DNA from: Chthonomonadaceae bacterium
GTDB lineage: Bacteria; Armatimonadota; Chthonomonadetes; Chthonomonadales; Chthonomonadaceae
Direction: 5' to 3'
Assembly: GCA_025054835.1 (NCBI GenBank)
Contig: JANWZQ010000186.1
Span: 1 to 46,488, forward strand
Length of the DNA stretch: 46,488 nucleotides
The position numbers and the translations under genes were made by a program. The notes below the pieces were generated by a model. The model was not told where the DNA came from. It saw only the letters and a list, made by a program, of their open reading frames with translations, and did not search any database. This document shows, one piece after another, positions 32,944 to 41,135 of the stretch. The number at the start of each line of letters is the position of its first letter. Within the stretch, counting starts at the first letter, position 1.

Positions 32944-32973
32944 GCGGAGGTAGTACATTCTGTCTACCTCCGC
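32944..32973. terminator. Shared hairpin terminator between pdxS and the GH15 gene
   Basis: GCGGAGGTAG - 10-nt loop - CTACCTCCGC is a perfect 10-bp stem between two convergent genes. It directly abuts the GH15 stop codon at 32974. There is no strong T-run on either side, so termination may be partial or factor-assisted, but position and symmetry fit a bidirectional terminator. Confidence 0.65.
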
Positions 32974-34968
32974 CTATTCCAGAGAGCCCTGTTGTAACTC
33001 CCACAACCGGTCCAGGTACTGCACCGTCGTGGACACAAATTCGGCATGGCTCCACGTCAACGGGGATACAGAAAGATGTTCGCCGGTGAAAGGGTGCACT
33101 TGCTCGGGCAGGATCCCGCTCTCTGTCGCACGGGCAGCGGCCCAGAGTAACAGCCCCAGAGGTGTGTCCAGATCACGTTTCTCCCGCGCATGCGCGATGT
33201 AAAACTGCGCGGCCCAGAGCGTGCAGATGATCCACGGGTTGCCCGGTACACGCCCCACGTCCTCACTGCGCCGGAAGTAGTAGTCGTTCTCGTAGCGAGC
33301 CATCCCACCGATCTCGGTCTGCACCCACAACCGGGACAGCGTCTGCCGCATCGTCTGCTCCACGCGCGGGTCACTGGCGGAAAAGGCGCCAAATGCGAAC
33401 AGAGCATACAACGCCGAGTCCAGTGTCAGGTCTCGTTCGATACTTCCGTCCTGTTGTAACAGGATCCGTCGCGCAAATCGCCCGGCTTCCTGGTCCCAGA
33501 GGTGCTGTTCCATGCCCTGTCGCACTTCCTGAGCCGCCTGCGCGTAGGTCGCCGCCCGCTCGTCGTGAAACACCCGGGCAAACTGCGCCGCAGCCTCCAG
33601 CGCGCCAAACACGGTGCCACAGGTATAGGCGTTGATCCCCCGGCGCTCTTCCCAGAGGTCGTAAGACGGTAGCGGGAGCCCGGTGTGCGGATCGCGATAA
33701 CGCGCCATGAAATCGGCAGTCGGTATGATGAAATCCTCGTAGAGGCCCTCGATGAACTCCAGATCCCGGTAACGCTCATAGTGCCGCCACAGGGCCCAGA
33801 GCACCAGCGCCGTACTATCCTGCTGGAACGGCACCTCCTTCGCGCCGTCCACTACCCAGGGGTGCCATGTAGCTCCCCAGGAACCGTCCGCGCTGTACTT
33901 GTGCATGAAGACGGCCTGTTCTCTGGAACGGTCCTCCAGAAGTAGCCTCCGGCAGAAGCGGAAGAACTGACGGGTGATGTGCTGATAACCCAGGCGATCC
34001 AGCGCAAACGCCACCAATGCCCCATCACGCGGCCACATGTAGGCGTAATGAGCCCGCGCCGTGACCATGATATCCGAGTCATTGGCTGCAATCACCGCGC
34101 CCCGATTGTCTATCTGCGTTCGAATGATCAGCAGACTGCGCCGAAAAAGCTCCGCTATCTGCGGGGGCAGCGTGCGTATGCGTTCTTCCTCGGCCTCATT
34201 GCGCGACCATGCCATCCAGTAGGTGCGCGTCTGCTCCTGAATGACCTCGAACCCCCGATCCAGTACCTGCCGGTGCAACTGTGCTACCTCGGCCAGCGTG
34301 CGTCCCGCGCACAACCACACCTGAATGCACTGCTTTTTACCGGCAGGAACACGCGTCTGAAAACTCACCGTGGAGTCGACCGAGCCCTGCTCCACAGGAT
34401 GCATGGACAACCATCCGTCTTCCGCATCACGCCAGGTGCCCTCTGCGCCATTGAACCCTTTGACACCTGTTGTGTATTGAAAGATCCCCTCGCTCCCGGA
34501 ACGTCCGCTGATCAGAAAGTAGTTATCGCGCTTGTAGTGCACCACCGCGTCCAGAAAAGGATGGTAAAAAGCGGTGTCCCCGATATCGGTCTCGGCAATG
34601 TGAAAGTTATGGCTGAGGAAAAGACGAACCTCACGCTCATGATCCGAGCGGTTTTCGACCTCGAAGGCGCGCAGCAGGATATTGTCCCGATGAGACACGC
34701 AATCCGAGACAATCAGTCGCACTTTCATCCCCGGGTGCACGCATTCCGACCGCGTTACCAGCGTGTCTGGCTCGTACCGCGGCTCTATCCGCCAGGCAGG
34801 TGCATCCAACCACGCGAACTGCCCGGACACCCACAATCCGATCCGGATCGGATGCCCGCTCAGATGATTCAGCAGACCAATGTAGGGAAAAGTCAGGTCC
34901 CGGATGTACAGGTGCTTATCACAGGCGACCAGCAGATTTCCGTTGGCAATCACAAGGGGTCGTGGCAT
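32974..34968 (-). CDS. GH15 glucoamylase / glucodextranase-like glycoside hydrolase
   Basis: 664 aa, no signal peptide seen, so probably cytoplasmic. Bacterial/archaeal GH15 layout: an N-terminal beta-sandwich (about 1-265, starts RPLVIANGNLLVACDKHLYIRD) and an alpha/alpha barrel (about 280-664). Barrel hallmarks: YMWPRDGALVAFALDRLG, a region with VPFQQDSTALVLWALWRHY, the general acid segment PSYDLWEERRGINAYTCGTVFGAL, and GNPWIICTLWAAQFY, with a second acidic segment LPEQVHPFTGEHLSVSPLTWSHAEF. The enzyme releases glucose from alpha-glucans or trehalose-like substrates by inversion; the exact substrate is open. ATG 34968 is chosen by AGGAAG upstream. It diverges from the tricorn gene. Confidence 0.93.
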   Translation of the reverse strand: MPRPLVIANGNLLVACDKHLYIRDLTFPYIGLLNHLSGHPIRIGLWVSGQFAWLDAPAWRIEPRYEPDTLVTRSECVHPGMKVRLIVSDCVSHRDNILLRAFEVENRSDHEREVRLFLSHNFHIAETDIGDTAFYHPFLDAVVHYKRDNYFLISGRSGSEGIFQYTTGVKGFNGAEGTWRDAEDGWLSMHPVEQGSVDSTVSFQTRVPAGKKQCIQVWLCAGRTLAEVAQLHRQVLDRGFEVIQEQTRTYWMAWSRNEAEEERIRTLPPQIAELFRRSLLIIRTQIDNRGAVIAANDSDIMVTARAHYAYMWPRDGALVAFALDRLGYQHITRQFFRFCRRLLLEDRSREQAVFMHKYSADGSWGATWHPWVVDGAKEVPFQQDSTALVLWALWRHYERYRDLEFIEGLYEDFIIPTADFMARYRDPHTGLPLPSYDLWEERRGINAYTCGTVFGALEAAAQFARVFHDERAATYAQAAQEVRQGMEQHLWDQEAGRFARRILLQQDGSIERDLTLDSALYALFAFGAFSASDPRVEQTMRQTLSRLWVQTEIGGMARYENDYYFRRSEDVGRVPGNPWIICTLWAAQFYIAHAREKRDLDTPLGLLLWAAARATESGILPEQVHPFTGEHLSVSPLTWSHAEFVSTTVQYLDRLWELQQGSLE

Positions 34969-35126
34969 CGTTCTTCTTCCTGTAGAGAGTCGCAGCACAC
35001 TATTTTCGGTTTCTACATGCCCGATCCTGTGCGTTTTCGGGCCTCTTTCCTTCTCATCCTGTGTTTCATAACGCGCCTGTGTGGTACATTATTCGTCATC
35101 ATTCTTCATCTCAGTGATCCGGTGTC

Positions 35127-38100
35127 ATGCGCATGAGAAGTCTGTTGCTTGTCCTGATGTTGTGCCTGCCGGCCCCTGGCGTACTGTCCCGGGCTCCTGC
35201 ACACCGTCCGATTCGATTTCCCAGACATCCTGCCCTCTCTCCGGATGGAACCTTGATTGCCTTCTCTTATCACGGAGACCTCTGGATTGTGCCTTCCGAT
35301 GGGGGTACAGCCCGCCGCCTGACCATACATGAGGCGCACGATCAATTGCCCTCATGGTCTCCGGACGGTCGATGGATCGCCTTCTCCTCCCGGCGAGACG
35401 GCAACTACGACGTCTTCCTCATTCCAGCGGAAAGTGGGCGAGCACGTCAGCTCACCTTTCACTCGGCTGACGACCTGGTTGGCGGATGGTCGCCGGACGG
35501 CAAAGAGGTTCTTTTCACTTCAAGTCGCGAAACAACGCGCACCTCCAGTATCTACGCTGTCAATGTTGTCACGGGTAGCACACGACGAATCGCCACAGAT
35601 GATTTTGCTCTGGCCCACCCCGTCTTCACTCCGAACGGAACCGCTGTCGCAGCAACACGCGGCGGTTCGTGGACCCGACGCGGCTACCGCGGCAGCGGCA
35701 ACGCCAATCTTGTCCAGTACCCGGCCACAGGCGGACCGGGCACCTGGCTCGCGCGGGAACCAGAGAACGAACGCTATCCTCTCTTCTCACCGGATGGCCA
35801 GACGCTTTACTTTGTCTGCGACCGCGGGGATGCAGCGAACATCTGGCGCAAGCCCGCTGGTGGCAAAGCAACCCCTTTGACCCGGTTTCAAAATGGCAAT
35901 ATCTTCTATCCAACCATCGATCGCAGCGGGACCCGGATCGTTTTTGAACGGGAGTTCGCCCTCTGGTCACTGGACATTCGCAGGGAACAGGCAAAACGTA
36001 TCGATATCTTTGCGCCTACCGACGAACGAACCAATAATCTGCGACGCGAGACGTACCGCAACAATGTGCAGGAAGTCGCTCTGTCGCCGGATGGTAAGAC
36101 GCTTGCTCTCGTGGTGCACGGTGAGATCTTTCTCCAGCCAGTTAGTGGCGGAGAGACCACTCGCCTTACAGAAACGCCCCAGCGAGAACAGGACGTAGCG
36201 TGGTCGCCAGATGGCACCCGGCTCGCTTTCGCCTCTGATCGTACTGGCGACTCCGACCTGTATGTCGCTGATGTGAAAACACGGCAGGCCCGCGCTCTAA
36301 CCACCACAGCTGGCATCGCCGAGCATAGTCCGGCTTTCTCCCCTGACGGCCAGTTGATCGCCTTTCTGCGTGGCTACAACGGTGCGGAACTCTGCGTGAT
36401 GCCTGCAGCGGGCGGAGCCTTCCGATGCTTGTTGAAAGATCCCTCGTTGCGCAACATCGCATGGTCACCGGATTCGCGCTGGATTGCCTGTGAGCGGCTC
36501 AAGTCCCACTCTGCCGGATCACTCTCGGACCTCTTTCTCATATCGGTCGACACAGGCACCGTGCACAACCTGACCCGATACCCGGTCCTCAACAGCAGTC
36601 CCGTCTGGTCCAGCGATGCGACTCGCATTTTCTTCCTGTCCGACCGGACCGGTAACACCAACCTCTACAGCATCAGTCTGCAGGAGGAGAAGGATCAGGA
36701 AGACACGGAACGCAATGAGTCCGGAACTGCACACCCCTCCCCGAAGAAGCCCGTGCAGGTTGCGCTCGATCTGCCGGACATCCATCGCCGCGCCCGACAG
36801 GTCACACGCGTGGAGGGCAATATCTCTGGATTTGCGCTCTCCCCCGACGCAAAAACTCTTGTCTTTGCCCTGTCGCAGGCAGGAAGAACGGACCTCTGGC
36901 GTATTGCGGCAGATGGCGAAACTCCTCCGGTACGCCTGACCCAGAGCGGCGCCGAGTCCGGCACTGCGTTGCAATTCACTCAGGATGGCGCTCGTGTTCT
37001 CTACCTCGCTGAGGGTAGCGTGCGCAGCCTGACGCTCAATGCCAGTGCAGTAACTCCTATCACCGTGATCGCGCGCATGGACGTGGATACACGTCTCGAG
37101 ATGTTACAGCTCTTCGACGAGGCATGGCGCAAGATGCGCGACGGCTTCTACGACCCACAAATGCATGGTGTGGACTGGAATGCCGTAAAGGCTCGCTACC
37201 GACCGGTTGTGGAAGACATTGCTGCCCGAGAGGATTTCTATGTGCTTTTCAATCTAGCTCTGGGTGAGTTGAACGCCTCACACACAGGCATTGCGCCCCC
37301 TGCCTCACGCGCACCGGAAGGCCCGGCTACTGCCTCTCTTGGCGTTGAGTTCGACGACACCTATCATGGCCGGGGAGTGCGCATCCGCTCGGTGATGCCG
37401 AAAGGCCCCGCAGATCGCGAGGAGAGCCGTCTGAAGCCCGGCGACATCATTCTCAAGATCGACGGCAAGCCAGTCGAAGGCAATGAAAGGGTCTACTTGC
37501 AACTCGCGGATCGAGCTGGAAAACGTCTGGAACTTCTGGTCAATACAGAAGCCCGTGAGGAAGGAGCGCGCACCGTCAGGATCCGTGCGATCACGCAGGC
37601 AGCCTATCGTCAGCTAGAATACGAAAGGTGGCAGAAAGAGCGTGCGACCACGGTCGAGCGCCTTTCCACCGGTCGTGTCGGCTACCTGCACCTGAACGCG
37701 ATGGGCCCGGAGCAGTTGGAGAAGTTCCGGCGCGAGGTTTTCGGCGATCTGCAATCCTGTGAGGGCCTGATACTGGACCTCCGCTTCAACAGCGGGGGGA
37801 GTATCGCCGACGAGATCCTTGCCATTCTGCAGGACCGGGTGTTCGCCTACCGGACTCTGCGCGACGATCCTGTCCGTTCTACTGCTCCATTGAAGGCGTG
37901 GAACAAGCCTGTCGTGGTTCTTATTAACGAAGCCTCCTTCAGCAATGCCGAGGTGTTCCCATGGGGCGTGAAGGAGTTGAAGCTGGGCAGAGTGGTGGGT
38001 ACACCCACTTTCGGAGGCGTTATCGGCACAGGTAGCACCACCCTGATTGATGGAAGCACCCTGCGTATTCCTGCGGTAGGCACCTACACGCTCGGTGGCA

Positions 38101-38396
38101 TCAATCAGGAAAACAATGGCTGCCCTCCGGACATCCTGGTCGAGAACACCCTGGAAGACTGCTACAATTCCCGGGATCGGCAGCTGGAACGCGCTGTTGA
38201 GGAGATCCTGAAGGTCATCCCGCGTTCTGCAGCAGTCTCCTCCAATCGTTCATTGCACTGTACACCGGACAAAGAAGAATCCCCTGCCCCATCCGGGGCA
38301 GGGGGGTCAATGACCTGCATCTACTCCGAGAGTCGCTCCGGCGCAGTGCCGATCTGGGTGATGATGTACTCTCCGTCCATTTTCTCCAACACGTAG
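35127..38396 (+). CDS. Tricorn-type protease: beta-propeller, PDZ and S41 serine protease, exported
   Basis: 1089 aa. A signal peptide (MRMRSLLLVLMLCLPAPGVL) is followed by repeated TolB/WD40-like propeller blades (many SPDGxxIAF and WSPDGTRLAFASDR repeats, about 30-620), a linker region with acidic stretches, a C1 domain, a PDZ domain (about 740-815) and the S41 catalytic domain (about 845-1025). Tricorn catalytic elements are seen: the ASHTGI segment (Ser-His), the nucleophile in NEASFSNAEVF, and the Glu region NQENNGCPPDI. It should degrade oligopeptides outside the cytoplasm. The final 58 residues after LKVI do not belong to the family; the last part overlaps the convergent gene and a hairpin. 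No strong SD is seen, so ATG 35127 or 35133 could be used. Confidence 0.92.
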   Translation: MRMRSLLLVLMLCLPAPGVLSRAPAHRPIRFPRHPALSPDGTLIAFSYHGDLWIVPSDGGTARRLTIHEAHDQLPSWSPDGRWIAFSSRRDGNYDVFLIPAESGRARQLTFHSADDLVGGWSPDGKEVLFTSSRETTRTSSIYAVNVVTGSTRRIATDDFALAHPVFTPNGTAVAATRGGSWTRRGYRGSGNANLVQYPATGGPGTWLAREPENERYPLFSPDGQTLYFVCDRGDAANIWRKPAGGKATPLTRFQNGNIFYPTIDRSGTRIVFEREFALWSLDIRREQAKRIDIFAPTDERTNNLRRETYRNNVQEVALSPDGKTLALVVHGEIFLQPVSGGETTRLTETPQREQDVAWSPDGTRLAFASDRTGDSDLYVADVKTRQARALTTTAGIAEHSPAFSPDGQLIAFLRGYNGAELCVMPAAGGAFRCLLKDPSLRNIAWSPDSRWIACERLKSHSAGSLSDLFLISVDTGTVHNLTRYPVLNSSPVWSSDATRIFFLSDRTGNTNLYSISLQEEKDQEDTERNESGTAHPSPKKPVQVALDLPDIHRRARQVTRVEGNISGFALSPDAKTLVFALSQAGRTDLWRIAADGETPPVRLTQSGAESGTALQFTQDGARVLYLAEGSVRSLTLNASAVTPITVIARMDVDTRLEMLQLFDEAWRKMRDGFYDPQMHGVDWNAVKARYRPVVEDIAAREDFYVLFNLALGELNASHTGIAPPASRAPEGPATASLGVEFDDTYHGRGVRIRSVMPKGPADREESRLKPGDIILKIDGKPVEGNERVYLQLADRAGKRLELLVNTEAREEGARTVRIRAITQAAYRQLEYERWQKERATTVERLSTGRVGYLHLNAMGPEQLEKFRREVFGDLQSCEGLILDLRFNSGGSIADEILAILQDRVFAYRTLRDDPVRSTAPLKAWNKPVVVLINEASFSNAEVFPWGVKELKLGRVVGTPTFGGVIGTGSTTLIDGSTLRIPAVGTYTLGGINQENNGCPPDILVENTLEDCYNSRDRQLERAVEEILKVIPRSAAVSSNRSLHCTPDKEESPAPSGAGGSMTCIYSESRSGAVPIWVMMYSPSIFSNT
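38281..38304. terminator. Strong hairpin terminator of the convergent minus-strand gene
   Basis: CCCCTGCCCC-ATCC-GGGGCAGGGG is a perfect 10-bp GC-rich stem. On the minus strand it is followed by a T-rich tail (ATTCTTCTTTGT) and lies 17 nt after the stop of the coiled-coil gene, the layout of an intrinsic terminator. It lies within the 3' coding tail of the tricorn gene, which is odd. Confidence 0.8.
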
Positions 38397-39568
38397 GAGA
38401 CCAGAACCGTCCGTGACTCCCCTTCCCGGTCCCGGTACACATGCTTGCCCGAGACAGTGTAGATGTTCGCCTCTTTACGCTCGATCCGGTCCAGCGTAAA
38501 CTTCACCGTGTTCGCCACATTCAGGGCATCGCGCGTGATGTCCAGATAGTCGGTAGCATCCAGAGAGTACTGGTACTTGCCCCGTAGATAAACGGCAATC
38601 CGCACATCACGGCGCACATGCTTTGCCAGCAGTTGAATATTCTTGTCCGTCCAGGTCCGGCAGATATCGTCCACAGCAATGCGCAGATCACGATCCGGGC
38701 GACTGGCATTCTCCTCACGTTGCCGCAATTCGCGCTCTCGTCTGTCCAGTTCCTGCTCGCGTTGCCGGAGACGTTCTTCTTTCTGTCGCAGGCGCTCGAT
38801 CTCCCGATTCAGGTAGTAGTCGTCCACATCATCCCGGCGCCACCCGCTGTACACTCCGTTGACATAGACCGGGATCGGCACATAAGTGTACGGTGGGGGC
38901 GCGTAGTCTCCCACATTCACACTCATGAAGGTTGGAAACAGGCCCACATAGAAAGCGTAAGGCGAGAGCGTCGTCACTCCCTGCACAAATCGCGGATAGT
39001 AGTACGGGAAGAAGGCCATGCCACTCGGGAAGAACAGTTCGCCCCATCCCAGATAGTAACAGATCTGATTGCGTCCGAATAGACCGTTCTGGTATCGGAA
39101 CTGAAAGCCCTCTTGCGTCTGATTGAAACGATTGAAACCAGACGGGTAGTTGAAGCGATCCACCTGTGGTGGTTGATACGTCATGAACGGCGAAAGAGGC
39201 CCGGTATAAGGCCCGGATACTCCGTTCCGTGCCCGCCGCTGGTAGTCCTGAGGGCGATAGGCGAAAGGCGACATGGGTCCGGTGTAACTGTGCACCTCAT
39301 TGTCGAACGGGTACCTGCTGCGCGTTGTCAACGACTGTGTGCGCCCTCCCGTTGCAGTCCCTCCATCGCGCCGCGCCGAACCGGCACTCTGCGACGCGCT
39401 GGAACTGCCCGCGCTCTGACCGGAAGCTGGAGGCGCCGGAGGACGCGAGCGATTGATCTGGGCGCCTGCACACACAGGCAGCAGAACCAGTGCCAGACCT
39501 CCGCACAGAAACATGGACCGGAAGCCGGGCGTACCATCTTTCCGTAAATTGATTGCGTGCTTGCACAT
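38321..39568 (-). CDS. Secreted coiled-coil protein with YTGPxSPF repeats, unrecognised
   Basis: 415 aa. Signal peptide after a short basic start (FLCGGLALVLLPVCAGA, cleavage near AGA-QI). A low-complexity Ser/Gly/Ala region (about 40-75) is followed by two imperfect repeats, SYTGPMSPFAYRP and PYTGPLSPFMTYQP, then an aromatic-rich segment (FFPYYYPRFVQGVTTLSPYAFYVGLFPTF gives the flavour, about 165-195) and a charged coiled coil (about 245-285, E/R/Q heptads such as RLRQKEERLRQREQELDRR). The C-terminal 120 residues form a globular domain ending YVLEKMDGEYIITQIG. Not recognised; probably an envelope protein. ATG 39568 has GAGGAGG 8 nt upstream, so the start is firm; an upstream hairpin lies next to the ribosome-binding site. 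Confidence 0.78.
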   Translation of the reverse strand: MCKHAINLRKDGTPGFRSMFLCGGLALVLLPVCAGAQINRSRPPAPPASGQSAGSSSASQSAGSARRDGGTATGGRTQSLTTRSRYPFDNEVHSYTGPMSPFAYRPQDYQRRARNGVSGPYTGPLSPFMTYQPPQVDRFNYPSGFNRFNQTQEGFQFRYQNGLFGRNQICYYLGWGELFFPSGMAFFPYYYPRFVQGVTTLSPYAFYVGLFPTFMSVNVGDYAPPPYTYVPIPVYVNGVYSGWRRDDVDDYYLNREIERLRQKEERLRQREQELDRRERELRQREENASRPDRDLRIAVDDICRTWTDKNIQLLAKHVRRDVRIAVYLRGKYQYSLDATDYLDITRDALNVANTVKFTLDRIERKEANIYTVSGKHVYRDREGESRTVLVSYVLEKMDGEYIITQIGTAPERLSE

Positions 39569-39582
39569 TGTGTGAACCTCCT

Positions 39583-39600
39583 CATGCGCCGGAACGCATG
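39583..39600 (-). promoter_or_regulatory. Hairpin adjacent to the ribosome-binding site of the coiled-coil gene
   Basis: On the minus strand CATGCG-TTCCGG-CGCATG is a perfect 6-bp stem placed directly before AGGAGG and 14 nt before the ATG. It may shield the ribosome-binding site or stabilise the mRNA; this is a positional inference. Confidence 0.35.
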
Positions 39601-39891
39601 ACATCGGTAACGCGCTACCTGCTGTTTGGACGCTGTGGTTTTTCCACAGGTTACGCAGTTGCAGGGCCAGTCTGTGCCTGATTACTACCAGAGCCCTCTC
39701 AAACTGTCCATGATCACAGCCGAGAGGAGATGCCTGCCGTGCCGACAGGCGGTCCCTGCTTGAATTACGATCCCGGACGCCGTATGTGACACAGAGCGCG
39801 CGCGCGCTCACACCTGCTTCTGCCTCACTCGGGAGCCGTCACAACGACATATCCCCTGCGTCACAGGATTGCAGGGAGCTACTTCCCCGTT

Positions 39892-39919
39892 TTGCGTGCA
39901 CGCCCGATTATGGTATAAT
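39892..39919 (+). promoter_or_regulatory. Promoter with perfect extended -10 for the zinc-ribbon/sixA operon
   Basis: TGGTATAAT gives a perfect TATAAT (39914-39919) with TG at the extended position. TTGCGT (39892-39897) lies 16 bp upstream as a weak -35. Transcription would begin near 39926, giving an unusually long leader of about 120 nt before the zinc-ribbon ATG. Confidence 0.55.
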
Positions 39920-40047
39920 GACGTACAGAGGGGAAGAAGATATTCCCAACACGAAGACGCCCATAGCGTTCCGTGTTGCCGCCGCCCTCGCACGGGCTTA
40001 CGATCTCGCACGGAGTCACGTGCTGCGGCACGGAGGATTACAACGGG

Positions 40048-40374
40048 ATGAAGACTGGTCTGTTGTGTCGTTGCGGCCAGCGGATCACGCGGCGTGACGT
40101 CATGCAGCAAGGCATCTACATGCGGCAATCCGGGCCAAACTATGTCTACATCAAATACCGTTGCTCCCGATGTAAGAAACTGGGCGAACTCTACATCAAA
40201 CATGAGGACTGGAAAGAAAGCCTTCTCCTGGATAACGCCAGCGAGCAATCTCCCAGAGAGCGGCGCCGGTTCGCCCGCATGGGCGTGATCACACTGGAAG
40301 AAATGCGCCGCTTCCACCATCAGCTGGAAGCGCTCAAAACCTTCCCTGATCTGTCGGTAGAGGAAAGCGAGTAG
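40048..40374 (+). CDS. Zinc-ribbon protein
   Basis: 108 aa. Cysteine knuckles CRCGQRITRRDV near the N-terminus and YRCSRCKKLGELYIKHEDW around residue 35-50 form a probable zinc ribbon. The C-terminal half is charged and helical (ERRRFARMGVITLEEMRRFHHQLEAL). The function is unknown; small ribbons of this type are found as adaptors or transcription-associated proteins. ATG 40048 is supported by GGAGG 11 nt upstream and gives the conserved-looking MKTGLLCRCG start. It is followed 27 nt later by sixA on the same strand, and it is preceded by a long leader from an extended -10 promoter. Confidence 0.75.
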   Translation: MKTGLLCRCGQRITRRDVMQQGIYMRQSGPNYVYIKYRCSRCKKLGELYIKHEDWKESLLLDNASEQSPRERRRFARMGVITLEEMRRFHHQLEALKTFPDLSVEESE

Positions 40375-40401
40375 GCGCGGTCGCATACAGGGGTTCTGCC
40401 G

Positions 40402-40884
40402 ATGCACCTCTTCCTCCTGCGCCACGGGGATGCAGAAGAACGCTCTCATTCCGGGCGAGACTTCGATCGCTGCCTCACCCCGGAAGGCGTTGAGCGCCTC
40501 CGCGCGGAAGCGCTGGGCATGCAACGCCTCGCCCTGAGAATCGATCGGATCTACACCAGTCCTCTTGTGCGTGCCCGACAGACGGCAGAGATTGTTGCCG
40601 AGATCCTGCAACTCCCCGCACCTGCTATCGACTCCCGTCTTGCCTCAGGCCGGCTGGATCATGATACGCTCCAGAGCCTTCTGCTCGAGCTGCAGGCCGA
40701 CGATCGGGTGCTCCTGGTAGGACACCAACCCGACATGAGCGAAGTCATCCAGCAGGTCACGGGAGGCTCCGTTGAGATGAAGCGGGGTGCTCTGGCAGCC
40801 ATTGAGCTGGACTGCATCGCGCCCCCGGCAGGCACGTTGCGCTTTCTTCTACCACCCCGTTGCCTGATCCAGATAGCCCATTGA
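40402..40884 (+). CDS. sixA: Phosphohistidine phosphatase SixA-like
   Basis: 160 aa histidine-phosphatase superfamily. The N-terminal RHG active site is seen in MHLFLLRHGDAEE, followed by LTPEGVERLRAEA, IYTSPLVRARQTAEIV (second Arg), and the second catalytic His in RVLLVGHQPDMSEVI. In E. coli SixA removes phosphate from histidine-containing phosphocarriers and Hpt domains. A histidine kinase gene with receiver domain is encoded 251 nt downstream on the same strand, so a link to phosphorelay control is attractive but unproven. The gene follows the zinc-ribbon gene by 27 nt. Confidence 0.88.
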   Translation: MHLFLLRHGDAEERSHSGRDFDRCLTPEGVERLRAEALGMQRLALRIDRIYTSPLVRARQTAEIVAEILQLPAPAIDSRLASGRLDHDTLQSLLLELQADDRVLLVGHQPDMSEVIQQVTGGSVEMKRGALAAIELDCIAPPAGTLRFLLPPRCLIQIAH

Positions 40885-41039
40885 CCCACCCTGCCCGGCG
40901 TTTTGAAAGCCTCTGCGCACGCCACAACGACTGCCAATCTGCGTGACCAGTCTGAAAAAAAAACCTGTTTTTCCGATTTTTAATATGCAGGAACATAGAG
41001 TAGAACACCCGGGTTCCCGCGTGCTGCCTGCCAGAGAAA

Positions 41040-41057
41040 CAGTACTGGTCAGTACTG
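41040..41057. repeat. Two tandem CAGTACTG palindromes upstream of the hybrid kinase
   Basis: CAGTACTG occurs at 41040-41047 and 41050-41057, separated by GT. Each 8-mer is itself a perfect palindrome, so the pair reads as two tandem operator half-sites on the same face of the helix (10-bp phasing). It lies about 80 nt before the likely kinase start. Confidence 0.5.
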
Positions 41058-41135
41058 CTGTCCTGCTACGTGATGCAGGTTTCGAAGCACATCGATGGAG
41101 CAGGTGGAGACATCCACCGGAATGGAAGTATCACT

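Larger units (their letters stand above)
39569..40047. other. 479-bp divergent intergenic region with two hairpins and a promoter
   Basis: Between the secreted coiled-coil gene (minus) and the zinc-ribbon gene (plus). It holds CATGCG-CCGGAA-CGCATG (39583-39600) directly next to the GAGGAGG ribosome-binding site of the coiled-coil gene, CTGTGG-TTTTT-CCACAG (39633-39649), and the plus-strand promoter at 39892-39919. Nothing else in it could be assigned to a gene. Confidence 0.5.

Noticed and set aside
35019-35042. Hairpin GCCCGA ... TCGGGC with T-rich tail
   Set aside because: It lies between divergent genes where no plus-strand transcript should end; the stem is only 6 bp with a 12-nt loop.
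33979-35136. Long plus-strand frame antisense to the GH15 gene
   Set aside because: The GH15 gene has clear catalytic motifs; the antisense frame shows none.
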